The notes under the pieces: generated by a model
The model's input: the letters and a program-made list of their open reading frames with translations, nothing else
Told to the model about the DNA's origin: nothing
The model's database searches: none
Made by a program: the position numbers and the translations under genes
Assembly: GCF_001005725.1 (NCBI RefSeq)
Contig: NZ_LBIC01000001.1
Span: 372,001 to 436,000 of the forward strand
Length of the DNA: 64,000 nt
Direction: 5' to 3'
Origin: Sphingobium chungbukense
GTDB taxonomy: Bacteria > Pseudomonadota > Alphaproteobacteria > Sphingomonadales > Sphingomonadaceae
Shown: positions 27,127 through 35,970 of the stretch, piece after piece
Numbering within the stretch: position 1 is the stretch's first letter
Layout: each line of letters begins with the position of its first letter

Positions 27127-27162
27127 CCCCCGGCACATTAACAGTCCCCACCGTGCCGGGGG
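27127..27162 (+). terminator. hairpin after fliC
   Basis: CCCCCGGCAC and GTGCCGGGGG form a perfect 10-bp stem with a 16-base loop, 57 bases after the fliC stop. No T-run follows; it may act with the hairpin at 27193. Confidence 0.5.
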
Positions 27163-27192
27163 TAAACACTTCGATGAAACGACCAGCTTAAC

Positions 27193-27225
27193 GAAGCCTC
27201 CGTCCCCCCGGGCGGAGGCTTCATC
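27193..27225 (+). terminator. hairpin terminator-like structure between fliC and opgG
   Basis: GAAGCCTCCG and CGGAGGCTTC make a perfect 10-bp stem with a 10-base loop. The downstream T-run is weak (ATCGCATG). It probably insulates opgG from fliC. Confidence 0.5.
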
Positions 27226-27321
27226 GCATGTGTCGATCGGCCATTTTCCAGTCGATGCGGGATCGAAACACTTGCTTTGGCGGTTGTCGCACCCATGATG
27301 CCCATCATGTCCAAGGCTTCC

Positions 27322-28806
27322 ATGACCCAGATCGATCGCCGCACGATGATCGCCGCCTCCGGCGCAGCGCTGCTGCTTCCCCGCTCCGCGTCCGCCCAGG
27401 GTAAGGCGGAAGCCTTTTCCTGGGAGATGGTGATCGCCCGCGCACGGCGGCTGACCCGCGCGCCCTTTGCCGTCACGCCCTTCTTTCCCGGCGCGGACAA
27501 GATCGGCTATGACGCCTTCAACCAGGCGCGCTTCCGGGACGAGCGGACGATCTGGAACGATCTGGGCGGCGACACCGGCATCCGCCTTTTCCCGCTGAGC
27601 GGCACGGTGCAGCAACCGGTCGAGATCGCGCTGGTGGAAAGGGGACGGGCAACACCGCTGCGCTACGATCCCGACATGTTCGACGCCCCGCCCGGCAATG
27701 CGGTGCGCAACCTTGGTCCGGATGCGGGCTTTTCCGGTTTCCGCATCATGAATGCGGCGCGGGACGGCGACTGGCTGTCCTTCCTCGGCGCCACCTATTT
27801 CCGCGCCCCTGCCGAAAAGCAGTTCGGCCTGTCGGCCCGGGCCGTCGCGATCAACACCAGCATCGCGGGCAAGGAGGAATTTCCCCGCTTCACCCATTTC
27901 TGGCTGGAGCGCACCGGGCGCAGCAGCGTCACCGTCTACGCGCTGATGGACAGCGCTTCGCTGACCGGCGCCTTCCGCTTCGCCAATGAGCTGACGCCGC
28001 AGGGCGTGCGGCAGGACGTCGACGCCGTGCTGTTCGCGCGCAAGGCGATCACGGAACTGGGTCTGATGCCGATGACCAGCATGTTCTGGTATGATCAGGC
28101 CGACCGGCGCACCCGCACCGACTGGCGCCCGGAAATCCATGACAGCGACATGCTCTCCATCGCCAGCGCCGACGGCACCGCCCATTGCCGCCCGCTGGTC
28201 AATCCCTCCGCCCCACGCGTCGATGTCTTTGCCGAACGCAATCCCAGGGGCTTCGGCCTGCTCCAGCGCGACCGCGATTTCGACCATTATCAGGATGACG
28301 GCGTCTTCTACGAACGCCGCCCTTCGCTCTGGGCGACCAGCCGCAAGCCGCTGGGCGCCGGGCAGGTCAGGCTCTACGCCTTCCCGACCGACAGCGAATA
28401 TACCGACAATGTCGCCGCTTACTGGACCCCCGCCGCCCCCACCCGCGCGGGCAGCCGGATCGAGGCGAGCTACCGGCTCGACTGGTCTGCGGCGCGGACG
28501 CCCGCCTCGACCGATCTAGCCACGGTCGAGAATATCTGGACCGGGCAATCGGGCGAAGCCGGGGTCGACCGTTTCCTGGTCGATTTCACCGGGGTTCCGG
28601 CCAGCACAAGGCCCGACATCTGGGTCGATCTGGCAGGCGGAACGCTGGTCAAAAAGGCGGGCTATCCCGTCCTGCATCAGAAGGACATGTTCCGCATGGT
28701 CCTGGATATACGTCGGGACAAGGGCAAGCCGACCGATATCCGCGCTCAACTTCGCGCTGGCAATCGCCCGTTCAGCGAATATGTGCATTACCCGCTCGGC
28801 GCCTGA
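27322..28806 (+). CDS. opgG: periplasmic glucan biosynthesis protein OpgG/OpgD (MdoG family)
   Basis: 494 residues. A Tat-type signal (TQIDRRTMIAASGAALLLP) leads to the MdoG beta-sandwich: ARRLTRAPFAV, IRLFPLSGTVQQPVEIAL, FLGATYFRAPAEKQFGLSARAVAI, DFDHYQDDGVFYERRPSLW. The family shapes or releases osmoregulated periplasmic glucans. The Tat signal is more like OpgD than OpgG. AAGG lies before the ATG at 27322; ATGs at 27295-27307 are possible. Paired with opgH. Confidence 0.9.
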   Translation: MTQIDRRTMIAASGAALLLPRSASAQGKAEAFSWEMVIARARRLTRAPFAVTPFFPGADKIGYDAFNQARFRDERTIWNDLGGDTGIRLFPLSGTVQQPVEIALVERGRATPLRYDPDMFDAPPGNAVRNLGPDAGFSGFRIMNAARDGDWLSFLGATYFRAPAEKQFGLSARAVAINTSIAGKEEFPRFTHFWLERTGRSSVTVYALMDSASLTGAFRFANELTPQGVRQDVDAVLFARKAITELGLMPMTSMFWYDQADRRTRTDWRPEIHDSDMLSIASADGTAHCRPLVNPSAPRVDVFAERNPRGFGLLQRDRDFDHYQDDGVFYERRPSLWATSRKPLGAGQVRLYAFPTDSEYTDNVAAYWTPAAPTRAGSRIEASYRLDWSAARTPASTDLATVENIWTGQSGEAGVDRFLVDFTGVPASTRPDIWVDLAGGTLVKKAGYPVLHQKDMFRMVLDIRRDKGKPTDIRAQLRAGNRPFSEYVHYPLGA

Positions 28807-28878
28807 GGGCGGGCAAAAGGGAACCAGCCGGTGATGGGGCGGTTCTTGTGACGGGTTCGAATCCAAAACGGATCAGAC

Positions 28879-30777
28879 ATGAAAGCGACGGGTGGCGTGC
28901 ACAGCGATAAAGCGAGCGGATCGGCGCCGAGCCGGGCGTTCGAACATCTTCCGCCCGAAAGGCGGCTGGCCATGCCTGCGCAGGATTTTGCCGCGACCCC
29001 GCGCGACCTGCCGCATCGTCCCTTCAACACCGACCTCTGGGCCCGGCGGATGCTGGTCGTGCTGCTCGCCCTGCTGCCTGCCTCCATGGCAGCGCATGAG
29101 ATGCGGCGGTCGATTGGCCTGGACGGCATTTCCACCTGGGAGGGGATTTACCTCGCCCTCTTCATCCCACTGTTCGCCTGGATCGCCTTCGGTTTCGCCA
29201 CCAGCCTGATCGGTTTCCTGCTGCTCACCATGGGCAAGGGGCAGGGGGTGCGCCCCTATCGCGCGCGCGCCATGGCGCCGCTGCGCGGGCGAACCGCCGT
29301 TCTGCTGCCGGTCTGCAACGAGGATTTTCAGGGCGTTCTGGGCCGCCTGTCGATCATGGAGCGCTCACTGGCGCAGGTGATGGGCGGGGAACGCTTCGAA
29401 TTCTTCATCCTGAGCGATTCCAACGCCATCAATGGCGAGATCGAACGCGTCGCCTACTTGAAGATGCGCAAGGGCTTTTCCCGCCCGGTCCATTACCGCC
29501 GCCGCGCCCTCAATATCGGCCGCAAGCCCGGTAATATCGCCGAATGGGTCCAACGCTTCGGCGGCGCCTATGATTATATGATCGTGCTGGACGCCGACAG
29601 CGTGATGAGCGGCCAGACCATGGCGCGCCTGGCCTCCGACATGGAGCGGCATCCCCATGTCGGCCTGATCCAGACCGTGCCGTCGATCGTCGGCGCCACG
29701 ACCTTCTTCGCCCGCTGGCAGCAGTTCGCCAGCCGGCTCTTCGGGCCGATCTCCGCCGCCGGGATGATCTGGTGGGCGGGCTCCGAAGGCATGTTCTGGG
29801 GCCATAACGCGATCCTGCGCACCCGCGCCTTCGCGCAGAGCTGCGGCCTGCCCGAACTGCCCGGCCGCGCGCCTTTTGGCGGCCATATCATGAGCCATGA
29901 CATGATCGAGGCCGCGCTGCTGCGCCGCCGCGGCTGGGACGTGCATATCGTCATGGCCGACGACAGTTTCGAGGAATTTCCCCCGTCCCTGCCCGATCTC
30001 GCCACCCGCGACCGCCGCTGGTGCCAGGGCAATATCCAGCATGTGCCCCTGCTCTCGAAGATCAAGGGCATGCATCCGGTCAGCAAGTTCCAGTTGTTCG
30101 TCGGCGCGTCGGCCTATTGCACTTCGCCGCTCTGGCTGGCGCTGATGCTGGTGGTGCTGGGCGGCGCGGCGGCGGGCGTCTGGCCGCCCAGCGCGATCCT
30201 GCCCTCGGGCAGCCTGCTGGCGCTGACCGCCGTGCTGCTGTTCGGGCCGAAGCTGCTGGCGCTGCTCTGGGCACTGGCCGATCCGGCGCGGCGCATCGGC
30301 TTTGGCGGCGGCGTGCGCATGGTACGGGGCGTGCTGGCCGACATCGCGCTCTCGATCCTGATGGCGCCGGTCAGCATGTTGACGCAAACCATCAACCTGT
30401 TCGGTATCCTGATGGGCCGCAAGAGCAGTTGGAACGGCCAGACCCGCGACCGCGACGGCATGGCGATGCTGCCCGCGATCTGGCTGTTCAAATGGCACAT
30501 ATTGCTGGGTGCGGGGCTGACGCTGCTGGCGGTCAGGTCCGGCACCTCGCTCGGCTGGATCATGCCGGTGGCGGCGGGACTGGTGCTGGCGCCGCTCTTC
30601 GCGGCCTTCACCGCGCGCAAGGATTGGGGCAGCCATGTGGCGAAAAGCGGCCTGTTCCAGGTGGCGGAACCCTGGTGGCGGATGCAGAACTACCAGAAGA
30701 CGCGCTATCGCCAGCTTCAGCTCGACAATGCGCGGCCGCCCTTCGACGCACTGTCCAATGCGGCTAATGATAGCTGA
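28879..30777 (+). CDS. opgH: glucans biosynthesis glucosyltransferase OpgH (MdoH)
   Basis: 632 residues: membrane helices near 56-75 and 88-115, a GT2 catalytic domain (TAVLLPVCNED, IVLDADSVMSG, and RDRRWCQGN as the product-binding RW motif), then several helices in the last 230 residues. OpgH polymerises UDP-glucose into the glucan backbone and exports it. Follows opgG by 72 bases. Confidence 0.94.
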   Translation: MKATGGVHSDKASGSAPSRAFEHLPPERRLAMPAQDFAATPRDLPHRPFNTDLWARRMLVVLLALLPASMAAHEMRRSIGLDGISTWEGIYLALFIPLFAWIAFGFATSLIGFLLLTMGKGQGVRPYRARAMAPLRGRTAVLLPVCNEDFQGVLGRLSIMERSLAQVMGGERFEFFILSDSNAINGEIERVAYLKMRKGFSRPVHYRRRALNIGRKPGNIAEWVQRFGGAYDYMIVLDADSVMSGQTMARLASDMERHPHVGLIQTVPSIVGATTFFARWQQFASRLFGPISAAGMIWWAGSEGMFWGHNAILRTRAFAQSCGLPELPGRAPFGGHIMSHDMIEAALLRRRGWDVHIVMADDSFEEFPPSLPDLATRDRRWCQGNIQHVPLLSKIKGMHPVSKFQLFVGASAYCTSPLWLALMLVVLGGAAAGVWPPSAILPSGSLLALTAVLLFGPKLLALLWALADPARRIGFGGGVRMVRGVLADIALSILMAPVSMLTQTINLFGILMGRKSSWNGQTRDRDGMAMLPAIWLFKWHILLGAGLTLLAVRSGTSLGWIMPVAAGLVLAPLFAAFTARKDWGSHVAKSGLFQVAEPWWRMQNYQKTRYRQLQLDNARPPFDALSNAANDS

Positions 30778-30788
30778 ATTGCAAATGA

Positions 30789-30814
30789 CGTGCTCCTGCG
30801 AAGGCAGGAACACG
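30789..30814. repeat. REP-like palindrome between opgH and fliA
   Basis: CGTG-C-TCCTGC, loop GAAG, GCAGGA-A-CACG. It lies between two convergent genes and may end both transcripts. Its TCCTGC/GCAGGA core matches the hairpin at 45721. Confidence 0.6.
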
Positions 30815-30840
30815 ACACGCTTGATTGCCCGGTAAGGCGT

Positions 30841-31578
30841 TCAATCCCAGTCGCGCAGCTTCTCGCGCAACTTGTCCAGCGCCGCCTTCTTGATCTGGCA
30901 GACCCGCGCCGCGCCGATATCCAGCGTCGCGCCGATCTCCTCCAGATTGAGTTCCTCGACGAAATAGAGCTGAAGCACCAAGGCCTCACGCTGCGGCAGA
31001 TCGCCAATGCATTTGGCGAGCGCGACCTTCAGCGATTCCCGCTCCATCACGTCGTCGGCACGGTCCTCGACATCGGCGAACCACATGGACTGGTCGGAAT
31101 AGACCTCGTCCATGCTCGTATGCTGCACCATCTCACAACTGTCGGCCGCTTCACGATAGGCGGCGGCGTCCAGACCCATTTCCGCCGACATTTCCGCTTC
31201 CAGCGGCGCACGGCCCAGCTTCTGTTCCAGCCGGCTGCGAATGCCCGCCATGGTCTTGCGCTGGGCCATGGCCGACCGCGTCACGGTCGCCTGACGGCGC
31301 AGATGGTCGATCATCGCCCCACGCACGCGCATCTGCGCATAGGAGGCGAAACCCAGGCCCCGATCCTCGAACCCATTGGCCGCCTCGACCAGCGCGACCA
31401 TGCCGATCTGAAGCAGGTCCTCGATCTCGATCGCGCTCGATACCCGGCCATGGACATGCCAGGCGATCTTGCGCACCAGCGGCATATATTGGCGCGCCAG
31501 CCGTTCGGGCGAATTGGCATGGGCGGACCGGCCATAGGTGTTGGCATCGGAACTGGCGACAACCCTGTTCATGAACAT
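30841..31578 (-). CDS. fliA: flagellar sigma factor FliA (sigma-28)
   Basis: 245 residues with the sigma-70 family 3 domains: ARQYMPLVRKIAWHVHGRV and IEIEDLLQIGMVALVEAANGFEDRGLGFASYAQMRVRGAMIDHLRRQ (regions 2.1-2.4), region 3, and LPQREALVLQLYFVEELNLEEIGATLDIGAARVCQIKKAAL (region 4 HTH). It should read the TAAA-N15-(G/T)CCG promoters of this window and be held by FlgM. AAGGAG precedes the ATG. Follows flhA by 12 bases. Confidence 0.96.
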   Translation of the reverse strand: MFMNRVVASSDANTYGRSAHANSPERLARQYMPLVRKIAWHVHGRVSSAIEIEDLLQIGMVALVEAANGFEDRGLGFASYAQMRVRGAMIDHLRRQATVTRSAMAQRKTMAGIRSRLEQKLGRAPLEAEMSAEMGLDAAAYREAADSCEMVQHTSMDEVYSDQSMWFADVEDRADDVMERESLKVALAKCIGDLPQREALVLQLYFVEELNLEEIGATLDIGAARVCQIKKAALDKLREKLRDWD

Positions 31579-31590
31579 GAGCTTGGCTCC

Positions 31591-33726
31591 TTATGCGACG
31601 CGTTCGCGGCCGGAAACGGAATTGTGCGGCAGCGGATCGTGGCGCGGCACTGGCCGCTGCTCGCCGCCGACCACGGCGACGACTTCCACGCCCTTGCCAT
31701 CGGGAATTTCGAGGAAAGACAGCACCGGCGTCTCGGGCAGGTGCGGCTTGAACAGGCGGGCCAGCGCCCGGCGCGCGACCGGCGAGGTGACAATGGCGAA
31801 GTTACGCGCCTGCCCCAGCAACGGCCGGGCGGCGGTCACCACCGCCTCGATGATGCGGTTGGCCAGCGCCGGTTCGATCGGATGCCGGGCATCGCCTGCA
31901 ACCCGCATCGCCTGCGCCAGCAGCGCTTCCAGATCGCCGTCCAGCGTGATCACCGGCAACGGCATCTTCACCGGCACCAGCCCCTGGATGATCAGCGACC
32001 CGATCCGCTGGCGCACCGCTTCGACCAACTGGTCGAGGTTCATGTCCGGGCGAGCCGCGTCGACCATTGCCTCGCAAATGCGGCGGAAGTCCTTGAGCGG
32101 GATACCTTCCGCCAGCAGGGCGCGGCAGAGCGCCGAAATCTGCGTCAGGTTCAGCAGGCCGGGCGTCAGTCCCTCGACCAGTTGCGGCGCGGCATCCTTG
32201 AGGTTGTCCAGCAGCTTGCGCGCTTCGTCGAGGCCGAACATCTCGCTGGCGTTCATGGCGATCAACTGATTGAGATGGGTCGCAACCACCGTCGGCGGAT
32301 CGACCACGGTATAGCCCGCGACCACCGCCTCGCTGCGCTTGTCGGGCGAAATCCAGACCGCATCCAGGCCGAAGGTCGGGTCCTTGGCCTCGCGGCCCGA
32401 AACCGTGCCCTCCAGCGCGCCGCTGTCCAGCGCCAACAGATCGTCGGGGAAAATCTCGTCCTCGCCGACGACGACACCGGCAATGGTGATGCGATATTGG
32501 TTCGGCTCCAGCGCCAGATTGTCCTTCACGCGGACCATCGGCACGACGAAGCCCAGTTCCTTGGACAATTGACGGCGGATGCCGGTGATGCGGGCCATCA
32601 GCGGCGCACCCTTGCGCTCGTCGACCAGAGAAATCAGGCCATAGCCGATCTCCAGCCCCAGCACCGCGCCGTCCGACACGTCATTCCATTCGATCAGCGC
32701 CGGATTGGGCGGCGGCGCGACGGGTTCAGGCTCGGCCGCCTTGCGCTGGCTCGACTTGCGGAGCTGCCATGCAATGCCGCCAGCCACAGCCGCGGCCGAC
32801 AGGATGATCATGTGCGGCATGCCCGGCAGGATGCCCAGGAAAGTCAGGATCGCCGCCACCGGAATCCAGGCCTTGCCCGAACCGAACTGGCTGGTGATCT
32901 GGTTCGACAGATCGTCCTCGCTGCCGACGCGGGTGACGATGGCGGCTGCGGCGATGGAGAGCAGCAGCGCCGGAACCTGCGCCACCAGCGCGTCGCCGAT
33001 CGCCAGGATGATATAGGTCTGAGCGGCTTCCCCGATGCTGAGCTTGTGGCTGACCACGCCCAATATGATGCCGCCGACGATGTTGATCGCCAGGATCAAT
33101 ATGCCCGCGACCGCATCGCCCTTCACGAACTTGCTGGCACCGTCCATCGAGCCGTAGAAATCCGCCTCGGTCGCGACTTCGCGGCGGCGGACCTTGGCTT
33201 CCTCGGGCGTCAGCAGGCCCGCATTCAGATCGGCGTCGATCGCCATCTGCTTGCCCGGCAGGGCGTCCAGGGTGAAGCGCGCGCTGACTTCCGACACGCG
33301 GCCCGCGCCCTTGGTGATGACGACCAGGTTGATGATCATCAGGATCGCGAAGACGAAGATGCCGACGACATAGTCGCCGCCGATCAGGAAATGACCGAAC
33401 GCCTCGATGACATGACCCGCCGAATCAGTGCCTTCATGGCCGTTCACCAGCACCACGCGGGTAGAGGCGACGTTCAGCGCCAAACGCAGCAGGGTGGCGA
33501 ACAGCAGCACCGTCGGAAAGCTGGAAAAATCCAGCGGCTTGGCCGCGTTCAGCGCCACCATCAACACCGCCAGCGAGATCATGATGTTGGTGATGAAGCC
33601 CACGTCCAGCATGAACGCAGGCACCGGCACCATCATGAACAGCACGACCATCAGCGTCGCAATGGGCAGCACCGCGCCCTTGGCGGTGCTCATCCAGATC
33701 TTCGCTTTGACTTGGGCAGGAGTCAT
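31591..33726 (-). CDS. flhA: flagellar export gate protein FlhA
   Basis: 711 residues: eight N-terminal membrane helices, the conserved cytoplasmic FHIPEP-type loop (KGAGRVSEVSARFTLDALPGKQMAIDADLNAG at about 140-172), and a large cytoplasmic C-domain that docks chaperone-substrate pairs (LALEPNQYRITIAGV, VVDPPTVVATHLNQLI). Starts 9 bases after the transglycosylase gene. Confidence 0.97.
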   Translation of the reverse strand: MTPAQVKAKIWMSTAKGAVLPIATLMVVLFMMVPVPAFMLDVGFITNIMISLAVLMVALNAAKPLDFSSFPTVLLFATLLRLALNVASTRVVLVNGHEGTDSAGHVIEAFGHFLIGGDYVVGIFVFAILMIINLVVITKGAGRVSEVSARFTLDALPGKQMAIDADLNAGLLTPEEAKVRRREVATEADFYGSMDGASKFVKGDAVAGILILAINIVGGIILGVVSHKLSIGEAAQTYIILAIGDALVAQVPALLLSIAAAAIVTRVGSEDDLSNQITSQFGSGKAWIPVAAILTFLGILPGMPHMIILSAAAVAGGIAWQLRKSSQRKAAEPEPVAPPPNPALIEWNDVSDGAVLGLEIGYGLISLVDERKGAPLMARITGIRRQLSKELGFVVPMVRVKDNLALEPNQYRITIAGVVVGEDEIFPDDLLALDSGALEGTVSGREAKDPTFGLDAVWISPDKRSEAVVAGYTVVDPPTVVATHLNQLIAMNASEMFGLDEARKLLDNLKDAAPQLVEGLTPGLLNLTQISALCRALLAEGIPLKDFRRICEAMVDAARPDMNLDQLVEAVRQRIGSLIIQGLVPVKMPLPVITLDGDLEALLAQAMRVAGDARHPIEPALANRIIEAVVTAARPLLGQARNFAIVTSPVARRALARLFKPHLPETPVLSFLEIPDGKGVEVVAVVGGEQRPVPRHDPLPHNSVSGRERVA

Positions 33727-33735
33727 CTTTGGCCG

Positions 33736-34569
33736 TTACCTTCCGAGGGTGGCGAGCATGAGATAGGCGAGACGCGCCGTCTGCGGTTCCGGCCGGACGG
33801 TGACGTCGGCGGCGGTCGCAAGGCGCTGGGTTTCGATCCGCACATAATCGGCGGGCTGCACGGTCTTCGCGCCAGAGGGCAGCGAAGCGTCGGCATATTG
33901 GATGTCGCCGGTCCCGACCGAATCGAAGCCCTTCTGGAGCTTCGCGGCAAAGCGGTCGCGGATTTCGGCAAAGCTGCGGGGATTGCCCTGCTTGTCGTAG
34001 AAGATCGAACGGTTGGCCCGCGCCGCCGCCGGGAACATCGAAGCCGCGGCCGCATTGGGCGCAGCCTCCTCCATCGACAGGAACTTGCTCGCCCCGCCGA
34101 CGCCCAGGAAATGGGCCATGTAAAGGTCGACCGGCTCGGCCTCGCGGCCCAGCCGCTGTTCCAGAGTGGCCTTGTTGTCGGCGGCATGTTCGGCGGCCAT
34201 CACCGAAGCGGTCTCGGGATGCTTGCGCAGGTCCAGTATCTGCTGGCGCAAATCGGGGTCGGACACATAATAGCGGCCGTTGCTGCCCCGGCTGATCGCG
34301 TCGGCGGCCCAGCCCAGGCCATATTCGCTGCCATGCTGGTCGATGACGGCCAGCCAGCTCTGGTCGACGAACTGGTACAGCCCGGTCGCGGAGGATGTCG
34401 TCGCGCGGGCGGTGGGATTGAGGCTGCTCTCGATCTTGGCCTGGCCGAGCAGATAGGCGAAGTCCACGCCTGTCCGCCGGCTGGCCATGGCGATCGCGTT
34501 GGTCACGCGATTGCCCGCCGAAGCGCCTGTTGCTGATATGTCTGCGAAAGCCGACACTGATGACATCAT
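33736..34569 (-). CDS. lytic transglycosylase-like flagellar protein
   Basis: 277 residues. The SLT-type core is at about 25-160: AIAMASRRTGVDFAYLLGQAKIESSLNPTARATTSSATGLYQFVDQSW, with E46 of the IESS motif as the likely catalytic Glu and GLYQF after it; YMAHFLGVGGASKFL fits the C-lobe. No signal peptide is visible, as in flagellum-exported transglycosylases. FlgJ here has no muramidase domain, so this enzyme probably opens the wall for the rod. First gene of the sigma-54-driven flhA-fliA unit. Confidence 0.85.
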   Translation of the reverse strand: MMSSVSAFADISATGASAGNRVTNAIAMASRRTGVDFAYLLGQAKIESSLNPTARATTSSATGLYQFVDQSWLAVIDQHGSEYGLGWAADAISRGSNGRYYVSDPDLRQQILDLRKHPETASVMAAEHAADNKATLEQRLGREAEPVDLYMAHFLGVGGASKFLSMEEAAPNAAAASMFPAAARANRSIFYDKQGNPRSFAEIRDRFAAKLQKGFDSVGTGDIQYADASLPSGAKTVQPADYVRIETQRLATAADVTVRPEPQTARLAYLMLATLGR

Positions 34570-34594
34570 CCCCGTTGGTACCGGGGGTCATTAG

Positions 34595-34611
34595 AGCAAG
34601 GCTTGTGCCAA
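34595..34611 (-). promoter_or_regulatory. sigma-54 promoter of the transglycosylase-flhA-fliA operon
   Basis: TTGGCACAAGCCTTGCT: GG-N10-GC spacing with TGGCAC and TTGC both intact. Predicted start about 34584, only about 15 bases before the ATG. Confidence 0.85.
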
Positions 34612-34661
34612 GATTTGGTTAACGCGCGCTCATAATTCGATTTTCCTCATGCGCCCCGACG

Positions 34662-34688
34662 CAAAAAAGGCGCCCGCAGGCGCCTTCA
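34662..34688 (-). terminator. intrinsic terminator after flgN
   Basis: On the minus strand GAAGGCGCC, loop TGCG, GGCGCC, then a run of six T. It ends the flgM-flgN (and flgA) transcript and lies upstream of the next sigma-54 promoter. Confidence 0.82.
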
Positions 34689-34712
34689 TAAATACCGGAA
34701 AACAGGGAGTTT

Positions 34713-35021
34713 TCAGCGCCCGTAGACCAGAGGCGCGGTTTCCGCCCCCTGTGCCGCCAGAATGGCCAGCCGCTGATTCGCATGATCCGCGAGCAGGTTG
34801 GTGCGAATCCGCGCCGATTCCATGAACGGCACCAGCGCCTTCAGCCGATCCCTCACCGCATCGTCCGACCGCCAGACGCCAATGGCGCGGACCGCGGCAG
34901 CGGCCTTCGCGATGCGGCCTGTCGCCGATTCGATCGCCGCCGGGTCGGTGCCGTCGAGAACCCCGCGCAGCTCCTCGAAAGCGGCGGTCAGTTCATCCAG
35001 CGCTGCCAGACCAAGCGGCAT
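34713..35021 (-). CDS. flgN: FlgN-like export chaperone
   Basis: 102 residues, all helical, with Leu/Ala heptads (LAALDELTAAFEELRGVLD, SARIRTNLLADHANQRLAIL). FlgN escorts FlgK and FlgL to the export gate. Sequence identity to model FlgN is not obvious; the call depends on size, helical pattern and place directly after flgM (4-base gap). Confidence 0.72.
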   Translation of the reverse strand: MPLGLAALDELTAAFEELRGVLDGTDPAAIESATGRIAKAAAAVRAIGVWRSDDAVRDRLKALVPFMESARIRTNLLADHANQRLAILAAQGAETAPLVYGR

Positions 35022-35025
35022 GGGC

Positions 35026-35307
35026 TCAACCGGCCGTGGGCAGGTCGAGCGCGATCATGCGCTCCGCAATGGCGGAGGCATCGACCGGATAATTGCCTGA
35101 CGCGATCGCTGCCTTGATCGCGGCCACGCGGTCCATATCGACCGGCGCGCCCTCCGCCGCCATGCGGGCAGCGGGGCTGGCCGAACTGGCCGAGGAGGAG
35201 GCCGTGGCGCTCGAACCGGTCGCCGACGACGCACGCGTCTTGCCGCCTTCCTTCAGGCGGGTCGCCTCGATGGCGGCGCTGATATTCTGGCCGACAGACT
35301 TAATCAT
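35026..35307 (-). CDS. flgM: anti-sigma-28 factor FlgM
   Basis: 93 residues. The Ser/Ala-rich N-terminal half is likely disordered; the C-terminal half (VDMDRVAAIKAAIASGNYPVDASAIAERMIAL) is the FlgM FliA-binding helix set. FlgM is exported through the finished hook, freeing FliA. It has its own FliA promoter (feedback) and also follows flgA. Confidence 0.9.
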   Translation of the reverse strand: MIKSVGQNISAAIEATRLKEGGKTRASSATGSSATASSSASSASPAARMAAEGAPVDMDRVAAIKAAIASGNYPVDASAIAERMIALDLPTAG

Positions 35308-35340
35308 GGTCTCATTCCTTCACTCGTCCCGCACAGCCTA

Positions 35341-35367
35341 TATACGGACGGGTTCAAAAATTATTAA
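35341..35367 (-). promoter_or_regulatory. FliA promoter of flgM-flgN
   Basis: A -10 of TCCGTATA, identical to that of the gene at 11252, with N15 back to TTAA (weak -35, TTAATAAT). It overlaps the last codons of flgA. Confidence 0.6.
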
Positions 35368-35902
35368 ATCCCGGAATACGAACTATTCCCATTTCCACGA
35401 CCTGCGCCAGAATCGGCGCTGATTTCTTGTCCTCGCGCACGCGGATCGTCTGCCCCACCGCGCCATCCTCATCCGCGACCATCATGCGGGACACGCTGAA
35501 AGCCGCGTTCCCGGCCATGAGTTGCACCGGATCGCCCTTCTTGACGATGGCTTCCCTAGGCACGGCCCGCGCCGCAGGCGCATAGCGCGCCACCGGCCCC
35601 GAAGCCGCCGCAGCGCCCCCCGCGACCAAAGGCACGCGAATCCGCCAGCCCAGCGCATCGCACTTCACAATCGCCGCGCCGAACACCGGCCCGTCGACGC
35701 TGGGCGTCGTGGGGCAGGCGGCCAGCCGCAACCGCCGGTCGACCGGCGCCATCGGCCCGCCCGGCTCGCCCATATTGGCGCCGACCGTCATCGCGACCAG
35801 ACTGTCGACGCGGTCCAGATTCTCGAACTTCTGCTGCGCCAATGCGGGATCGGAAGCCGATACGGACAGCGCCAGAAGGAGGATCTTGGGCAATAAGTTC
35901 AC
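35354..35902 (-). CDS. flgA: P-ring chaperone FlgA
   Basis: 182 residues: signal peptide 1-22 (cleavage ...PALA/QQ), an N-terminal domain with a Cys pair, and a C-terminal SAF domain (PREAIVKKGDPVQLMAGNAAFSVSRMMVADEDGAVGQTIRVR). FlgA helps FlgI form the P ring in the periplasm. GTG start with GGAGA upstream. Confidence 0.9.
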   Translation of the reverse strand: MNLLPKILLLALSVSASDPALAQQKFENLDRVDSLVAMTVGANMGEPGGPMAPVDRRLRLAACPTTPSVDGPVFGAAIVKCDALGWRIRVPLVAGGAAAASGPVARYAPAARAVPREAIVKKGDPVQLMAGNAAFSVSRMMVADEDGAVGQTIRVREDKKSAPILAQVVEMGIVRIPGFNNF

Positions 35903-35943
35903 GGTATCTCTCCGATGAAGCGGACAGGATTAACCATGAGATA

Positions 35944-35960
35944 CGCAATTATCGTGCCAG
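35944..35960 (-). promoter_or_regulatory. sigma-54 promoter of flgA
   Basis: CTGGCACGATAATTGCG matches YTGGCACG-N4-TTGC at every fixed position, GG-N10-GC. Leader about 31 bases. Confidence 0.9.
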
Positions 35961-35970
35961 ATAGCGCCGA

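Noticed and set aside
26002..28287. 761-codon open frame on the minus strand across fliC and opgG
   Set aside because: It crosses the flagellin gene and its promoter region in antisense; no domain.
30790..34536. 1248-codon open frame on the plus strand
   Set aside because: Antisense to fliA, flhA and the transglycosylase; no domain, Arg/His/Gln-rich.
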